Below, in pieces: positions 54,271 through 63,431 of a stretch of DNA of 64,000 nt; the first letter of the stretch is position 1; the number at the start of each line of letters is the position of its first letter. Source of the stretch: Dyella sp. GSA-30. GTDB lineage: Bacteria; Pseudomonadota; Gammaproteobacteria; Xanthomonadales; Rhodanobacteraceae. The notes under the pieces were generated by a model. The model saw nothing but the letters and a program-made list of their open reading frames with translations, did not search any database and had not been told where the DNA came from. Location of the stretch: assembly GCF_027924605.1 (NCBI RefSeq), contig NZ_AP027042.1, positions 2,643,524-2,707,523 on the forward strand. The letters run 5' to 3'. A program made the position numbers and the translations under genes.

Positions 54271-55383
54271 ATGTCGAAGCGATATCGCATGCCAACCGGG
54301 TTATCCCGTATCGCAAGGCTCGTGGTGTTATCCGCCGCGGGCCTTTTGTTTGTCGGCTGCCAGACGCTGGGTTACTACGCGCACATCGCGCGTGGACAGT
54401 CGGCCCTGGTGCTGGATCGCAGGCCGGTTGCCAAGCTGCTTGGCGACCCGCAGGTCGATCCCAAGCTGAAAGCACGGCTCGCGCTATCCCAACAGGCCCG
54501 GCGATTTGCGTCGAGCCAACTGGGGCTGCCGGACAATCGCAGCTATACCGGCTATGTCGCGCTGGATCGCCCCTATGTGGTGTGGAACGTGTTCGCGACG
54601 CCGCCCTATTCGGTCGATGCCGTGCGGCAATGCTTTCCTTTTGCCGGCTGCGTGCCTTATCGGGGCTATTTCACCGAAGCCAAAGCCAAGCAACGGGCGC
54701 AGCAGCTGAAAGCCGATGGCGATGATGTCTGGGTCGGTGGTGTGGCGGCATATTCGACCCTGGGCTGGTTCGCCGATCCTATTCTCAGCAGCATGTTGCG
54801 CTGGGACGATGACGAACTGGCCAGCACGATTTTTCATGAGCTGGCCCATCAGCTGATCTACGTCAAAGGCGACAGCGCCTTTAACGAATCTTTCGCAAGT
54901 TTCGTTCAAGACGAGGGCTTGAGGCAGTGGCGCCAATCACGTGGCCTGCCCCCGCAGAAGGGGCGCAGCGAAGCGATGGACGATGGCTTCACACAACTGG
55001 TTCTCGACCTGCGCGACCGATTGCGCAAGGCGTATGCGCAAGGCGGCGATGAGACAACGCTGGCTGCGGCAAAACAGCGCGAGATCGAGGCCTTTCGCCA
55101 GCGTTATGCGCAATGGCGGGATCACGACTGGCCAGGCCAGCATGGCTACGACGCCTGGGTAGCCGCGCCGATCAACAATGCGCGGCTGCTGCCGTTCGGC
55201 ATCTACGATCACTGGCTGCCTGCGTTCACCGAGCTGTTTCATCGCAGCGAGTCGCAATGGCCCGCGTTCTACACGGCAGTGCGCACGCTTGCGCAACAGC
55301 CGTTCAAGCAGCGCAACGAGTCCCTACAGACACTGCTGGATGCGGCCCAAAAGGAGCCGCCAGTGCAGGCGGCTGCCCCCTGA
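54271..55383 (+). CDS. Putative aminopeptidase (COG4324 type) lipoprotein
   Basis: 370 residues. Lipobox VGCQ near residue 30 follows a hydrophobic segment. The zinc-peptidase motif HELAHQ is in ASTIFHELAHQLIYVKGDS, with the third ligand likely the Glu in FNESFASFVQ. The rest matches the predicted-aminopeptidase family by YFTEAKAKQRA and WRDHDWPGQ-type segments. ATG at 54271 or 54289 are both possible. Confidence 0.85.
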   Translation: MSKRYRMPTGLSRIARLVVLSAAGLLFVGCQTLGYYAHIARGQSALVLDRRPVAKLLGDPQVDPKLKARLALSQQARRFASSQLGLPDNRSYTGYVALDRPYVVWNVFATPPYSVDAVRQCFPFAGCVPYRGYFTEAKAKQRAQQLKADGDDVWVGGVAAYSTLGWFADPILSSMLRWDDDELASTIFHELAHQLIYVKGDSAFNESFASFVQDEGLRQWRQSRGLPPQKGRSEAMDDGFTQLVLDLRDRLRKAYAQGGDETTLAAAKQREIEAFRQRYAQWRDHDWPGQHGYDAWVAAPINNARLLPFGIYDHWLPAFTELFHRSESQWPAFYTAVRTLAQQPFKQRNESLQTLLDAAQKEPPVQAAAP

Positions 55384-55386
55384 GAC

Positions 55387-56199
55387 TTACGGCGCCGCCT
55401 TTCGGCCTGCCATATGCCGCAAATACGCCAGCAGATCGTCCAGGTCCTGATCCGATAGCGAGTCGCGCGAGAAGCCGGGCATCTTCGCCTCAGGCCAATG
55501 ACGCAGCGACTGCGGGTCGCGCACGTAAGCGCGCAGCAGGTCGGCACGGATGTATTCGGTCGGGTTGTGCGGAATGTTCAGATCGGGGCCGAGTTTGGCG
55601 TCGCCGCTGCCATTGAGCGTATGGCAGGCCAGGCAGGTGCGCTGAAATACCGCATAGCCTCGACGAATCGGGCTGTCGGCGGGCAGGGCGGAGTCAGGCC
55701 GCATGGCGGGAAAGCGCTGGGAGACATCCGCCAGCTTGCGGATCGAGGCAACTTGGTAGGGCCATTGCTCCTGGCCGATGTGCGCCGCCTGCGGGTGCGT
55801 CCAGACGATGTAGAAAGGGCCGGCGCTGGGCTTTCCCGGGCCCAGTGCGGGCCAGGGTTGGGTTGGGGATTCGACCGCCAGCCAGGCCTCGCTGCCGCGT
55901 TCGTCCAGCAACAGGGAGGCCGGAATCTCCGCCGCGAAGCCGTCGCTGGCGACAAATTGCAGATGGTCTTCGGGGCCGATGCCGTTGAGCAGGGCGCGCA
56001 GGGGAATGGCCCGATAGTGCATGGAGCGCTTGTAGGCGACGTCGCTGGGGATATCGATCGTGCGCAGGTCCTGGCGCGCGATCAGCTGAGCGGTCTGGTA
56101 GGTCTGCGGTGCGCCCTGGCCGAGATCGATCTTGAGTTCCGCGGCTGAGGCGCCGAGGCCTAACCATCCCAAACAAAAACCAAACAAAACGCGACGCAT
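55387..56199 (-). CDS. Mono-haem cytochrome c with molybdopterin-oxidoreductase-like N-terminal domain
   Basis: 270 residues from the ATG at 56197-56199 (AAAGGAGA upstream). The signal peptide ends at GASA-AELK. Residues about 45-165 resemble the sulfite-oxidase-like fold (YKRSMHYRAIPLRALL, QFVASDGFAAEIPASLLL) but lack an obvious Mo-ligand cysteine. Residues about 185-270 are a class I cytochrome c with CLACH as haem site and KMPGF as the methionine ligand region. A periplasmic electron-carrier role is likely; partner unknown. Confidence 0.85.
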   Translation of the reverse strand: MRRVLFGFCLGWLGLGASAAELKIDLGQGAPQTYQTAQLIARQDLRTIDIPSDVAYKRSMHYRAIPLRALLNGIGPEDHLQFVASDGFAAEIPASLLLDERGSEAWLAVESPTQPWPALGPGKPSAGPFYIVWTHPQAAHIGQEQWPYQVASIRKLADVSQRFPAMRPDSALPADSPIRRGYAVFQRTCLACHTLNGSGDAKLGPDLNIPHNPTEYIRADLLRAYVRDPQSLRHWPEAKMPGFSRDSLSDQDLDDLLAYLRHMAGRKAAP

Positions 56200-56376
56200 G
56201 GATATCTCCTTTCCCATGGTGATCATTGTAGCGATGTGGCGAAAGCGCTCGGTCGCTTGAAAAATATCTGGCTGGCCCAATTAACCGACGAGAGCGATGG
56301 CGCATGTCCTCGATGAACGATTGTTCATGTAGGTGCCCTTGAACTTTTCCAAGGGAACGCCATCTAAGTTTCATGA

Positions 56377-56502
56377 TCGCCGTGATGGCGACCCGAAGTG
56401 ACCTGGCTAGATCGGTCACTGAGGGGCTGGATCTATCCTTCCCCAAGGATCCCGGCCCGACAAACCCCGGCGGCCCCTCCCCTGGCCCCCGGGGTTTTTT
56501 TT
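56377..56502 (+). ncRNA. Candidate structured RNA before pncB
   Basis: Four stems in a row: TCGCC/GGCGA (56377-56391), AGTGACC/GGTCACT (56397-56420), GGGG-CT-GGA(TCTA)TCC-TT-CCCC (56423-56444), and a terminator AAACCCCGG/CCGGGGTTT (56462-56497) with eight T. A possible promoter is TTGAAC (56339) and TCTAAG (56363). ATGAAC-GATT-GTTCAT (56313-56328) is a possible operator. It could be an sRNA or a transcriptional leader for pncB. Confidence 0.5.
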
Positions 56503-56578
56503 GCCTCGCGTTTACGCCTGCTCGCTTAGACGGGGACTTCCAGCTCATAATCGTTCGTCCTGTGCGCCAGAGTGTCCG

Positions 56579-57766
56579 ATGATCATCAGCTCGTTGCTCG
56601 ATACCGACCTGTACAAGTTTTCGATGATGCAGGTGGTGTTGCATCACTATCCGGCGGCGCAGGTCGAGTACCGTTTCAAGTGCCGCAACCCCGGCGTGGA
56701 CCTGGTGCCGTATATCGAAGAAATCCGCGCCGAGCTGGAGGCGCTGTGCAGCCTGCGTTTCACCAACGACGAACTGGATTACCTGCGTAGTTGGCGTTTC
56801 ATCAAGAGTGACTTTGTCGACTTTCTCGCGCTGTTTCATCTCAATGCGAAATATGTGCAGATCGAGCCCTCGGCGGCGGGCAACGGCGAGATTGAGATCC
56901 GTATCGTCGGCCCCTGGCTGCACACGATCCTGTTCGAAGTGCCGCTGCTGGCGATCGTCAACGAGGTGTATTTTCGCAATACGCAGCCGAAGCTCGATCT
57001 GGCGGAGGGACGTCGCCGCTTGCGCGACAAGATCGCGCTGCTGCGCGATACCGCCGATTACAGCGGTTGCCGGATCGCCGATTACGGCACGCGCCGGCGT
57101 TTCTCGCGCACCTGGCAGGAAGAGGTCGTTACCGCGTTGCGCGACGGGCTCGGCGAGCAGCTGACCGGCACCAGCAACGTGTGGCTGGCGCGTCAGCTCG
57201 ATCTGCGCCCGCTAGGTACGCTGGCACATGAGTATCTGCAGGCGCATCAGGCGCTGGGGCCGCGGCTGCGCGATTCGCAGGTGGCCGCACTGGAAACCTG
57301 GGCCAAGGAATATCGCGGCGATTTGGGCATTGCGCTGTCGGACGTCTATGGACTCAGTGCTTTCCTGCGCGATTTCGATATGTACTTCTGCAAGCTGTTC
57401 GATGGTACGCGGCACGATTCGGGAGATCCGTTCGAATGGGGCGAGCGTGTGCTGGCGCACTACCGCGCCAATCGTGTCGATCCGAGCAGCAAGGTGCTCG
57501 TCTTCAGCGATGGCCTGGATATTCCGAAGGTGATGCAGCTGTACGCGCATTTTCGCGGCCGTTGCCAACTCGCATTCGGCGTGGGCACCAACCTCACCAA
57601 CGACGTCGGCCCGACGCCGCTCAACATCGTGATCAAGATGGTTCGCTGTAACGGGCAACCGGTGGCAAAGCTGAGCGATTCGCCGGGCAAGAACATGTGC
57701 GATGACACCGCTTACGTGGCGTATCTGCGGCAGGTGTTTGATATTCCGGTGCTGGCTGGGGAATAG
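56579..57766 (+). CDS. pncB: Nicotinate phosphoribosyltransferase
   Basis: Makes nicotinate mononucleotide from nicotinate and PRPP, for NAD salvage. 395 residues, the usual length, with YKFSMMQ at the start, the phosphorylated His region [33 protein letters not shown], and FSDGLDIP. The start at 56579 has no strong ribosome-binding site. The terminator-ended RNA candidate lies 77 bp upstream. Confidence 0.96.
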   Translation: MIISSLLDTDLYKFSMMQVVLHHYPAAQVEYRFKCRNPGVDLVPYIEEIRAELEALCSLRFTNDELDYLRSWRFIKSDFVDFLALFHLNAKYVQIEPSAAGNGEIEIRIVGPWLHTILFEVPLLAIVNEVYFRNTQPKLDLAEGRRRLRDKIALLRDTADYSGCRIADYGTRRRFSRTWQEEVVTALRDGLGEQLTGTSNVWLARQLDLRPLGTLAHEYLQAHQALGPRLRDSQVAALETWAKEYRGDLGIALSDVYGLSAFLRDFDMYFCKLFDGTRHDSGDPFEWGERVLAHYRANRVDPSSKVLVFSDGLDIPKVMQLYAHFRGRCQLAFGVGTNLTNDVGPTPLNIVIKMVRCNGQPVAKLSDSPGKNMCDDTAYVAYLRQVFDIPVLAGE

Positions 57767-57793
57767 CGCTATCGCAAAATCCGAAGTCCAACA

Positions 57794-57894
57794 CCACTGG
57801 GTCCCGGCCTACGCCGGGATGACGGCTAGATAAGTGGCAGAATTTCTTCAACCCTCATGCTCGTCATTCCGGCGTAGGCCGGAACCCAGTGACT
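57794..57894. repeat. REP-type inverted pair, family A
   Basis: Mirror copies at 57794-57824 and 57864-57894, 39 bp apart, between the convergent pncB and metQ genes. Confidence 0.85.
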
Positions 57895-57928
57895 TGGGTG
57901 TGCGGTTATCGCGATAACACCCAAAACC

Positions 57929-58729
57929 TCAAAACGCCGGCAGTACCGCGCCGTGATACTGCTGCTCGATATACGCCTTGATCTCCGGGCTGGTCAGCGC
58001 CTTGGCCAGTGCCTGCACGCGCGGATCGTCCTTGTTATCGGCGCGACTCACCAGGACATTCACATAGGGCGAATCCTTGTCCTCGATCAGCAACGCGTCC
58101 TTGGTGGGGTTGAGCCCGGCAGCCAGGGCGTAGTTGGTATTGATCAACGCAAGGTCGACCTCGTCGAGGGTGCGCGGCAGGATCGCCGCTTCGAGCTCAC
58201 GGAACTTCAGATTCTTCGGATTGGTCACGATGTCCTTGGGCGTGGATATCGGGCTGGTCGGATCCTTCAAGGTGATCAGGCCATGCTTGGCGATCAGCAG
58301 CAAGGCACGGCCGCCGTTGCTGGGATCGTTTGGCAGGCTGACCGTGGCGCCATCCGCTAGTTGGTCGAGCGATTTGATCTTGCGCGAGTACGCGCCGAAG
58401 GGCTCGATGTGCACGCCGGTCACGACGGTCAGGTTGGTGCTGTGTTGCTTGTTGAACTCATCCAGATAGGGCTTGCTCTGGAAGTAGTTCGCATCGACGG
58501 TCTTTTCCAGCACCTGGGTATTGGGCTGCACGTAGTCGGCAAATACCTTGATATCCAGCTCGATGCCTTCCTTCGCCAGGATCGGCTTCACCTGCTTGAG
58601 GATTTCAGCGTGCGGAACCGCGGTGGCAGCGACCGTCAGCGTCTTGCTATCGGCATTACCGCCGCCGGAACCTGACGAGCAGCCGACCAGCAGGAGCAGG
58701 GCGGCGAGGGGAGCGAGAAGCTTGATCAT
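57929..58729 (-). CDS. metQ: Methionine-binding lipoprotein
   Basis: 266 residues from the ATG at 58727-58729. Lipobox LVGCSS gives an outer-leaflet-anchored lipoprotein. The NlpA/MetQ signatures include TVAATAVPHAEILKQV, YFQSKPYLDEFN, PNDPSNGGRALLLI and INTNYALAAGLNP. It is the solute-binding part of the D/L-methionine ABC transporter, and last gene of metN-metI-metQ, 86 bp after metI. Confidence 0.95.
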   Translation of the reverse strand: MIKLLAPLAALLLLVGCSSGSGGGNADSKTLTVAATAVPHAEILKQVKPILAKEGIELDIKVFADYVQPNTQVLEKTVDANYFQSKPYLDEFNKQHSTNLTVVTGVHIEPFGAYSRKIKSLDQLADGATVSLPNDPSNGGRALLLIAKHGLITLKDPTSPISTPKDIVTNPKNLKFRELEAAILPRTLDEVDLALINTNYALAAGLNPTKDALLIEDKDSPYVNVLVSRADNKDDPRVQALAKALTSPEIKAYIEQQYHGAVLPAF

Positions 58730-58815
58730 GGAATTTGAGCCTTTTGTGCGTCGCACAAGAATAGCCGTCTATACCGCTGATGGCAAAGAACTTGATGGCT
58801 GTTCGATATGCCTTT

Positions 58816-59508
58816 TCAGCGTTGACTGAAATGGGCCACCACGCGGTCGCCGATCATCTGCAGCAATTGCACCAGCACGATCAGCAGAAACACCGTCACG
58901 ACCATGTAGTCGGATTTGTAGCTGAGATAGCCATAGCGATAGGCCAGGTCGCCCAGGCCGCCCGCACCGATGGCGCCACCCATCGCGGTATAGGCGACCA
59001 GGGCGATCGCGGTGACCGTGATACCGGCGATGATGCCGGGACGGGCTTCGGGCAACAGTACATGACGCACGATCTGCCAGGTGGTGGCACCCATGGCCTG
59101 GCTTGCTTCGATCACGCCGCGCTCGACTTCGCGCAGGGCGGTTTCCACCAGACGCGCGAAGAACGGCGCCGCGCCGATCACCAGGGGCGGGATCGCACCG
59201 CGGATGCCCAGCTTGGTGCCCACCAGAATATGGGTCAGCGGCATCAGCACGATCATCAGGATGATGAAGGGAATCGAACGCAGGATATTCACGACCAGAG
59301 ACAGCAGCCCGTAGAACTTCGGCATCTCGCGTATCTGGCCCTTGCCGGTGAGGTAGAGCAGCACACCGAGCGGCAGGCCGATCAGCACGGTCAGCGCAAG
59401 CGAGCCGCCGAGCATCAGCAGCGTATCGATGCAGGCATGACCGAGTTCGCCCCAGTCGTCGATATTGGGGAACAGTTGATGCAACGGCGTAGCGAAAGCG
59501 AATGTCAT
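58816..59508 (-). CDS. metI: Methionine ABC transporter permease
   Basis: 230 residues with five membrane helices and the permease EAA loop ([23 protein letters not shown]). The start overlaps the metN stop by 4 bases. Confidence 0.96.
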   Translation of the reverse strand: MTFAFATPLHQLFPNIDDWGELGHACIDTLLMLGGSLALTVLIGLPLGVLLYLTGKGQIREMPKFYGLLSLVVNILRSIPFIILMIVLMPLTHILVGTKLGIRGAIPPLVIGAAPFFARLVETALREVERGVIEASQAMGATTWQIVRHVLLPEARPGIIAGITVTAIALVAYTAMGGAIGAGGLGDLAYRYGYLSYKSDYMVVTVFLLIVLVQLLQMIGDRVVAHFSQR

Positions 59509-60515
59509 CGAGCGATTTCCTCTACGTCGATACCGGCGGCACGCAATGAACTCAAGGCCTGATCGACGCCCGCGCCCTGCATGGCGAGTGTGAGTTGGCC
59601 GTAAGGCAGGTCCTTGATGCGGTCGATGCGCCCGGCCAGGATATTGAAATCCACGCCGGTCTCGCGGGTGACGCGCCCCAGCGTCGGCGACCAGGTCGCT
59701 TCGCCACGAAACGACAGGCGCAGGATGCGTCCGGGGACCTGGGCGTAGATCGATTTTCCGCCGGCCGCTTCCTCGGGCAACGCTTCATCGACAAAACGCC
59801 GGGTGGTGTCGTGTTGTGGGTGCAGGAATACATCGGCGACGTTGCCGTGTTCGACGATGCGTCCGCCATCGAGGACGGCGACGCGATCGCATACCCGTCG
59901 TACGACATCCATTTCGTGGGTGATCAGCACGATGGTCAGTTTCAGCTCGCGATTGATCTGCGCCAGCAGTTCGAGCACGGATGCGGTGGTTTGCGGATCG
60001 AGTGCGCTGGTGGCTTCGTCGCACAGCAGGATCGATGGATGGTTGGCCAGGGCCCGTGCTATGCCTACGCGCTGCTTCTGTCCGCCGGAGAGCTGGGAAG
60101 GGTATTTGTCCGCATGTGCAGTCAGGCCGACACGTTCGAGCAACTCGTCGACCCGGCGGCGGATCGCACCCGGGTCGCGCTCCCCGGCCAGACGCATCGG
60201 GAAGGCGATATTGTCCGCTACCGTCTGCGAGGACAGCAGGTTGAAGTGCTGGAAAATCATGCCGATGTGACGACGCTGAGCCCGTAACGCGGCATCGTCC
60301 AGGGCGGTCAGCTCCACGTCCCCGATCAGGATCCGGCCGCCGCTGGGGCGTTCGAGCAGGTTGATCAGCCGTATAAGCGTCGATTTGCCGGCGCCGGAGT
60401 GGCCGATGATGCCAAAGACCTCGCCGTCGGCGATGTCCAGGCTAAACGGCTGCAATGCGGGAATGTCCTTGCCGTCGACGCGATAGGACTTGTGAACATC
60501 GACAAAGCGGATCAC
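59505..60515 (-). CDS. metN: Methionine ABC transporter ATP-binding protein
   Basis: 336 residues. Walker A is GHSGAGKST, the signature is [15 protein letters not shown], and Walker B is [15 protein letters not shown]. The C-terminal 90 residues are the NIL regulatory domain, which in E. coli senses methionine and inhibits transport. It heads metNIQ. I see no SAM riboswitch in the 121-bp gap to the divergent peroxidase gene. Confidence 0.97.
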   Translation of the reverse strand: MIRFVDVHKSYRVDGKDIPALQPFSLDIADGEVFGIIGHSGAGKSTLIRLINLLERPSGGRILIGDVELTALDDAALRAQRRHIGMIFQHFNLLSSQTVADNIAFPMRLAGERDPGAIRRRVDELLERVGLTAHADKYPSQLSGGQKQRVGIARALANHPSILLCDEATSALDPQTTASVLELLAQINRELKLTIVLITHEMDVVRRVCDRVAVLDGGRIVEHGNVADVFLHPQHDTTRRFVDEALPEEAAGGKSIYAQVPGRILRLSFRGEATWSPTLGRVTRETGVDFNILAGRIDRIKDLPYGQLTLAMQGAGVDQALSSLRAAGIDVEEIAR

Positions 60516-60636
60516 GGCAGGCCTGAAAAGGAAGTGGTCGGGGCGGCATTATGCCAGTCGGCGGGGTAGGAGGCTTGTCGGCGCAGGGCGAGCGGGACTG
60601 GCGTAAACTGCGGCTTCTTTACCGGAGCCTAGAGCC

Positions 60637-61116
60637 ATGACTTCCGTTTACGACTTTTCCGCACGCGATATTGACGGTAACGAGCGCTCACTCGCCGAAT
60701 GGCGCGGCAAGACCCTGTTGATCGTCAATGTCGCCTCCAAGTGCGGTTTTACACCGCAGTACAAAGGCCTGGAGGAGCTGTGGCGTCAATACGGCGGCCA
60801 GGGCGTGGCGGTGCTGGGCTTCCCCTGCGACCAGTTTGGTCATCAGGAGCCGGGCAACGAGGACGAGATCAAGAACTTCTGCTCGACCAGCTATGACGTC
60901 AGCTTTCCGATGTTCGCCAAGATCGAGGTCAATGGCGACAACGCCCATCCGCTTTATCAGTGGCTGAAGAAAGAGGGCAAGGGCATCCTGGGCAGCGAAG
61001 GGATCAAGTGGAACTTCACCAAGTTCCTGGTCGATGGCGAAGGGCAGGTGGTGAAGCGCTACGCACCGACGGATACGCCGGAGAAGATTGCGCGGGATCT
61101 CAAGCTCGGGGCGTGA
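60637..61116 (+). CDS. Glutathione/thioredoxin peroxidase (BtuE type)
   Basis: 159 residues. The peroxidatic cysteine is C36 in NVASKCGFTPQY (a selenocysteine in animals). FPCDQFGHQEPG holds the catalytic Gln and the resolving-Cys region, and WNFTKFLVD the Trp/Asn. It reduces hydroperoxides. Divergent from metN. Confidence 0.95.
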   Translation: MTSVYDFSARDIDGNERSLAEWRGKTLLIVNVASKCGFTPQYKGLEELWRQYGGQGVAVLGFPCDQFGHQEPGNEDEIKNFCSTSYDVSFPMFAKIEVNGDNAHPLYQWLKKEGKGILGSEGIKWNFTKFLVDGEGQVVKRYAPTDTPEKIARDLKLGA

Positions 61117-61133
61117 TTCCTCGCTTACCCTAT

Positions 61134-61205
61134 CTTGTAGGAGCGACTTCAGTCGCGACCCACCGTGACGTCACGGCCGGTCGCGACTAAAGTCGCTCCT
61201 ACAAG
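61134..61205. repeat. Inverted pair of family B repeats; supplies the dacB stop
   Basis: CTTGTAGGAGCGACTTCAGT begins the left copy (61134-61160) and its mirror is at 61179-61205 with one mismatch, separated by 18 bp. It lies between convergent genes and could form a 27-bp hairpin. The reverse-strand dacB stop TAG (61201-61199) is part of the right copy. Confidence 0.88.
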
Positions 61206-62758
61206 CTAGCTGGATTCTTGCTTAGTTGGGCCAGCATCACTGCAATCGCATCCACATCCCGGCTGGCACTCGGCGCACCTTCCGGTGGCTCGTAATTGTT
61301 GAGCATGATGGCGAAGGCCAGGCGTTCGCCGGAGGCGGCGGTGACATAGCCGGCCAGACAGTGCACCAGGCTCATGCTGCCGGTCTTGGCGCGCACATTG
61401 TTTTCCGCTGCCGTCTTGCGCATCCGCCATTGCAGGGTGCCGTCCACGCCAGCCAGCGGTACGGCGTCGTAAACCACCTTGGCATAGGGTTGCGCGGCAA
61501 GAAAGCTGAGCACGCGTGTCATGGTTTCCGGCGTGGCCAGATCGCGCCTCGACAGACCCGAGCCTTCTTCGATCAGGCTGGCCCGTGCCGGTACGCCGAT
61601 GCGATCGAGCAGATTGCGCAGGGCGCGGATGCCCCAGGCCTCGGTGGTGATAAAACCAGTCGGTGGTGAAGGCTGCTGCATGGCATCGGCCTGCGCCTTG
61701 GCGCCAGCGACGAGCAGCAAATTCTGCATGTACAGATTCTGCGAGCGCTTAAGGCCCTGATGCAGAATGTCCGCAACGGCGGGCGACAGCACCTGTGCCA
61801 GTACCACGGTATCGTTGCGATACGCGGCGTCGCTTTGTGGCCAGTGCACGGTGCGCAATACGCCATCGACATGTACACCGTGACGTGCGAGCGCATCGAG
61901 CAGACGTTGGCCAGCGACACGCGCGGGGTCGACCATCGCCAGCTTGTAATTGAGCATCGGCGAACCCGCTGCGATCGCACCAAATACATGCAGGGTGTTG
62001 CCGCCAGGCGCGCGATAGAGATTGATGTCGTTGCGCGTATGCGCCGCGCCGGTTGTCATGTCGTTGGCGAGCGAGGGGGCGGCATCGGTCGGGTCGAATG
62101 CGACCTGGACGGGCTTGTCGGTGCCGCGGCCCGGGCTGATCGTGATACCGACCAGATTGTCGTCCACGCTCAGTGCCGAGGTGGGCATGCCGAACCAGCT
62201 TTGCAGGTCGATCGCTTCCCAGCCCGAGCCCATCGACGGTGTCTGAAAATACGTATCGTCGGCGATGAGGTCGCCGGTCACCTTGCGCAAACCGCGTGCG
62301 GCCAGCTGTGACGCCAGTTGATCGGCCCAGTCGGCGGTGCTGGCATCGGCGCCCAGGGTCGGGTCGCCCATCCCATAGAGCAGCAGCGGACCATCCAGCT
62401 TGCCGGCCTGGATATCGTCCTTGGCCAGCACTTGTGTGGGAATGCGGTAATCGGGCCCCAGGCTGCTCAAGGCCAGCGCGGTGGTGAACAGCTTGGTCGT
62501 CGAGGCGGGCTGGAACAACTGGTCGGCGTGATGCACATACAACATGCGACCGCTGTCGAGCGAGACCACCGCGATGCCCCAGTTGGCCGCGGCAAAGCGG
62601 GGCTGGGCGATGAACGTGTCGATCTGGACGCCCAAGGGTACGGTGGCGCTGCCATCCGGCTGATCGGCGAAGGCGGGCGCGATCCATGCCAGGGCAGGCA
62701 GGATGCCGAGCAAAAGGGCGGCGAAACGGCGGCGCCCGAGGCCTCTGAGCGAAATCAT
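61199..62758 (-). CDS. dacB: D-alanyl-D-alanine carboxypeptidase/endopeptidase (PBP4 family)
   Basis: 519 residues from the ATG at 62756-62758. The signal peptide ends near APAFA-DQPD. Penicillin-binding motifs are S86-TTK (PASTTKLF), the SxN motif SQN in RSQNLYMQN, and KTG in RAKTGSMS. The large insert between SxxK and SxN is usual in class C PBP4 proteins. It trims or cuts peptidoglycan peptides in the periplasm. Its last residues (SL) and stop lie in a REP-like repeat, so its natural C-terminus may have been shifted. Confidence 0.94.
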   Translation of the reverse strand: MISLRGLGRRRFAALLLGILPALAWIAPAFADQPDGSATVPLGVQIDTFIAQPRFAAANWGIAVVSLDSGRMLYVHHADQLFQPASTTKLFTTALALSSLGPDYRIPTQVLAKDDIQAGKLDGPLLLYGMGDPTLGADASTADWADQLASQLAARGLRKVTGDLIADDTYFQTPSMGSGWEAIDLQSWFGMPTSALSVDDNLVGITISPGRGTDKPVQVAFDPTDAAPSLANDMTTGAAHTRNDINLYRAPGGNTLHVFGAIAAGSPMLNYKLAMVDPARVAGQRLLDALARHGVHVDGVLRTVHWPQSDAAYRNDTVVLAQVLSPAVADILHQGLKRSQNLYMQNLLLVAGAKAQADAMQQPSPPTGFITTEAWGIRALRNLLDRIGVPARASLIEEGSGLSRRDLATPETMTRVLSFLAAQPYAKVVYDAVPLAGVDGTLQWRMRKTAAENNVRAKTGSMSLVHCLAGYVTAASGERLAFAIMLNNYEPPEGAPSASRDVDAIAVMLAQLSKNPASL

Positions 62759-62866
62759 GACGGGAGTATTCCAGATCGGCCGGGGGCCTGCATGACCGGT
62801 CCTGCACATGGGGTCTGTTACGCTTAGCGTTCGCGTCGGCTCGGATGAGCCGGCACCACCAAAGAT

Positions 62867-63364
62867 ATGAACGAGAACATCATGCAGATTGCCCCCCATA
62901 GTGTCGTTTCTTTCCACTACACGCTGACCGATGACCAGGGTCAGGTCGTCGACAGCTCGGACGGCCGCGAGCCGCTCACCTATCTGCAGGGCAGCGGCCA
63001 GATCGTGCCGGGCCTGGAGAAGGCGATGGAGGGTCGTCAGGCCGGTGACCAGTTCAAGGTCGACGTGCCCGCCGCCGAAGGCTATGGCGAGCGTCACGAG
63101 GAACTGGTGCAGGAAGTGCCGCGCGAAGCGTTCCAGGGCGTGGCCGATATCCAGCCCGGCATGCAGTTCCAGGGACGTGGCCCGCAGGGCGTCATCAATG
63201 TCACCGTGACCGCCGTCGACGGCGAAACCGTGCATATCGACGGTAACCATCCGTTGGCCGGCCAGACCCTGCATTTTGCGATCGAAGTGACCAGCGTGCG
63301 TGAGTCTTCCCAGGAAGAGCGCGAGCATGGCCACGTGCATGGCGAAGGCGGCCATCACCACTAA
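62867..63364 (+). CDS. slyD: SlyD-like FKBP peptidyl-prolyl isomerase
   Basis: 165 residues. The FKBP core is SVVSFHYTLTDDQGQVVDSS, with the IF-domain insertion and PLAGQTLHFAIEV. The histidine-rich tail HGHVHGEGGHHH binds nickel in SlyD. It acts as a folding helper and metallochaperone. The start is at 62867; an in-frame ATG at 62882 is possible. Divergent from dacB. Confidence 0.92.
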   Translation: MNENIMQIAPHSVVSFHYTLTDDQGQVVDSSDGREPLTYLQGSGQIVPGLEKAMEGRQAGDQFKVDVPAAEGYGERHEELVQEVPREAFQGVADIQPGMQFQGRGPQGVINVTVTAVDGETVHIDGNHPLAGQTLHFAIEVTSVRESSQEEREHGHVHGEGGHHH

Positions 63365-63388
63365 GCTTCAGTGCCTGGTGCTTGAAAG

Positions 63389-63411
63389 ACGCCCGGCCAT
63401 GCGCCGGGCGT
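63389..63411 (+). terminator. Hairpin after slyD
   Basis: ACGCCCGGC with GCCGGGCGT around CATGC, then TCTCTAT. The T run is weak. Confidence 0.6.
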
Positions 63412-63431
63412 TCTCTATCTGAGGGGATTGA

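Noticed and set aside
60516-60636. Possible SAM riboswitch or MetJ box before metN
   Set aside because: The 121-bp gap shows no conserved riboswitch core and no tandem AGACGTCT-like sequence.
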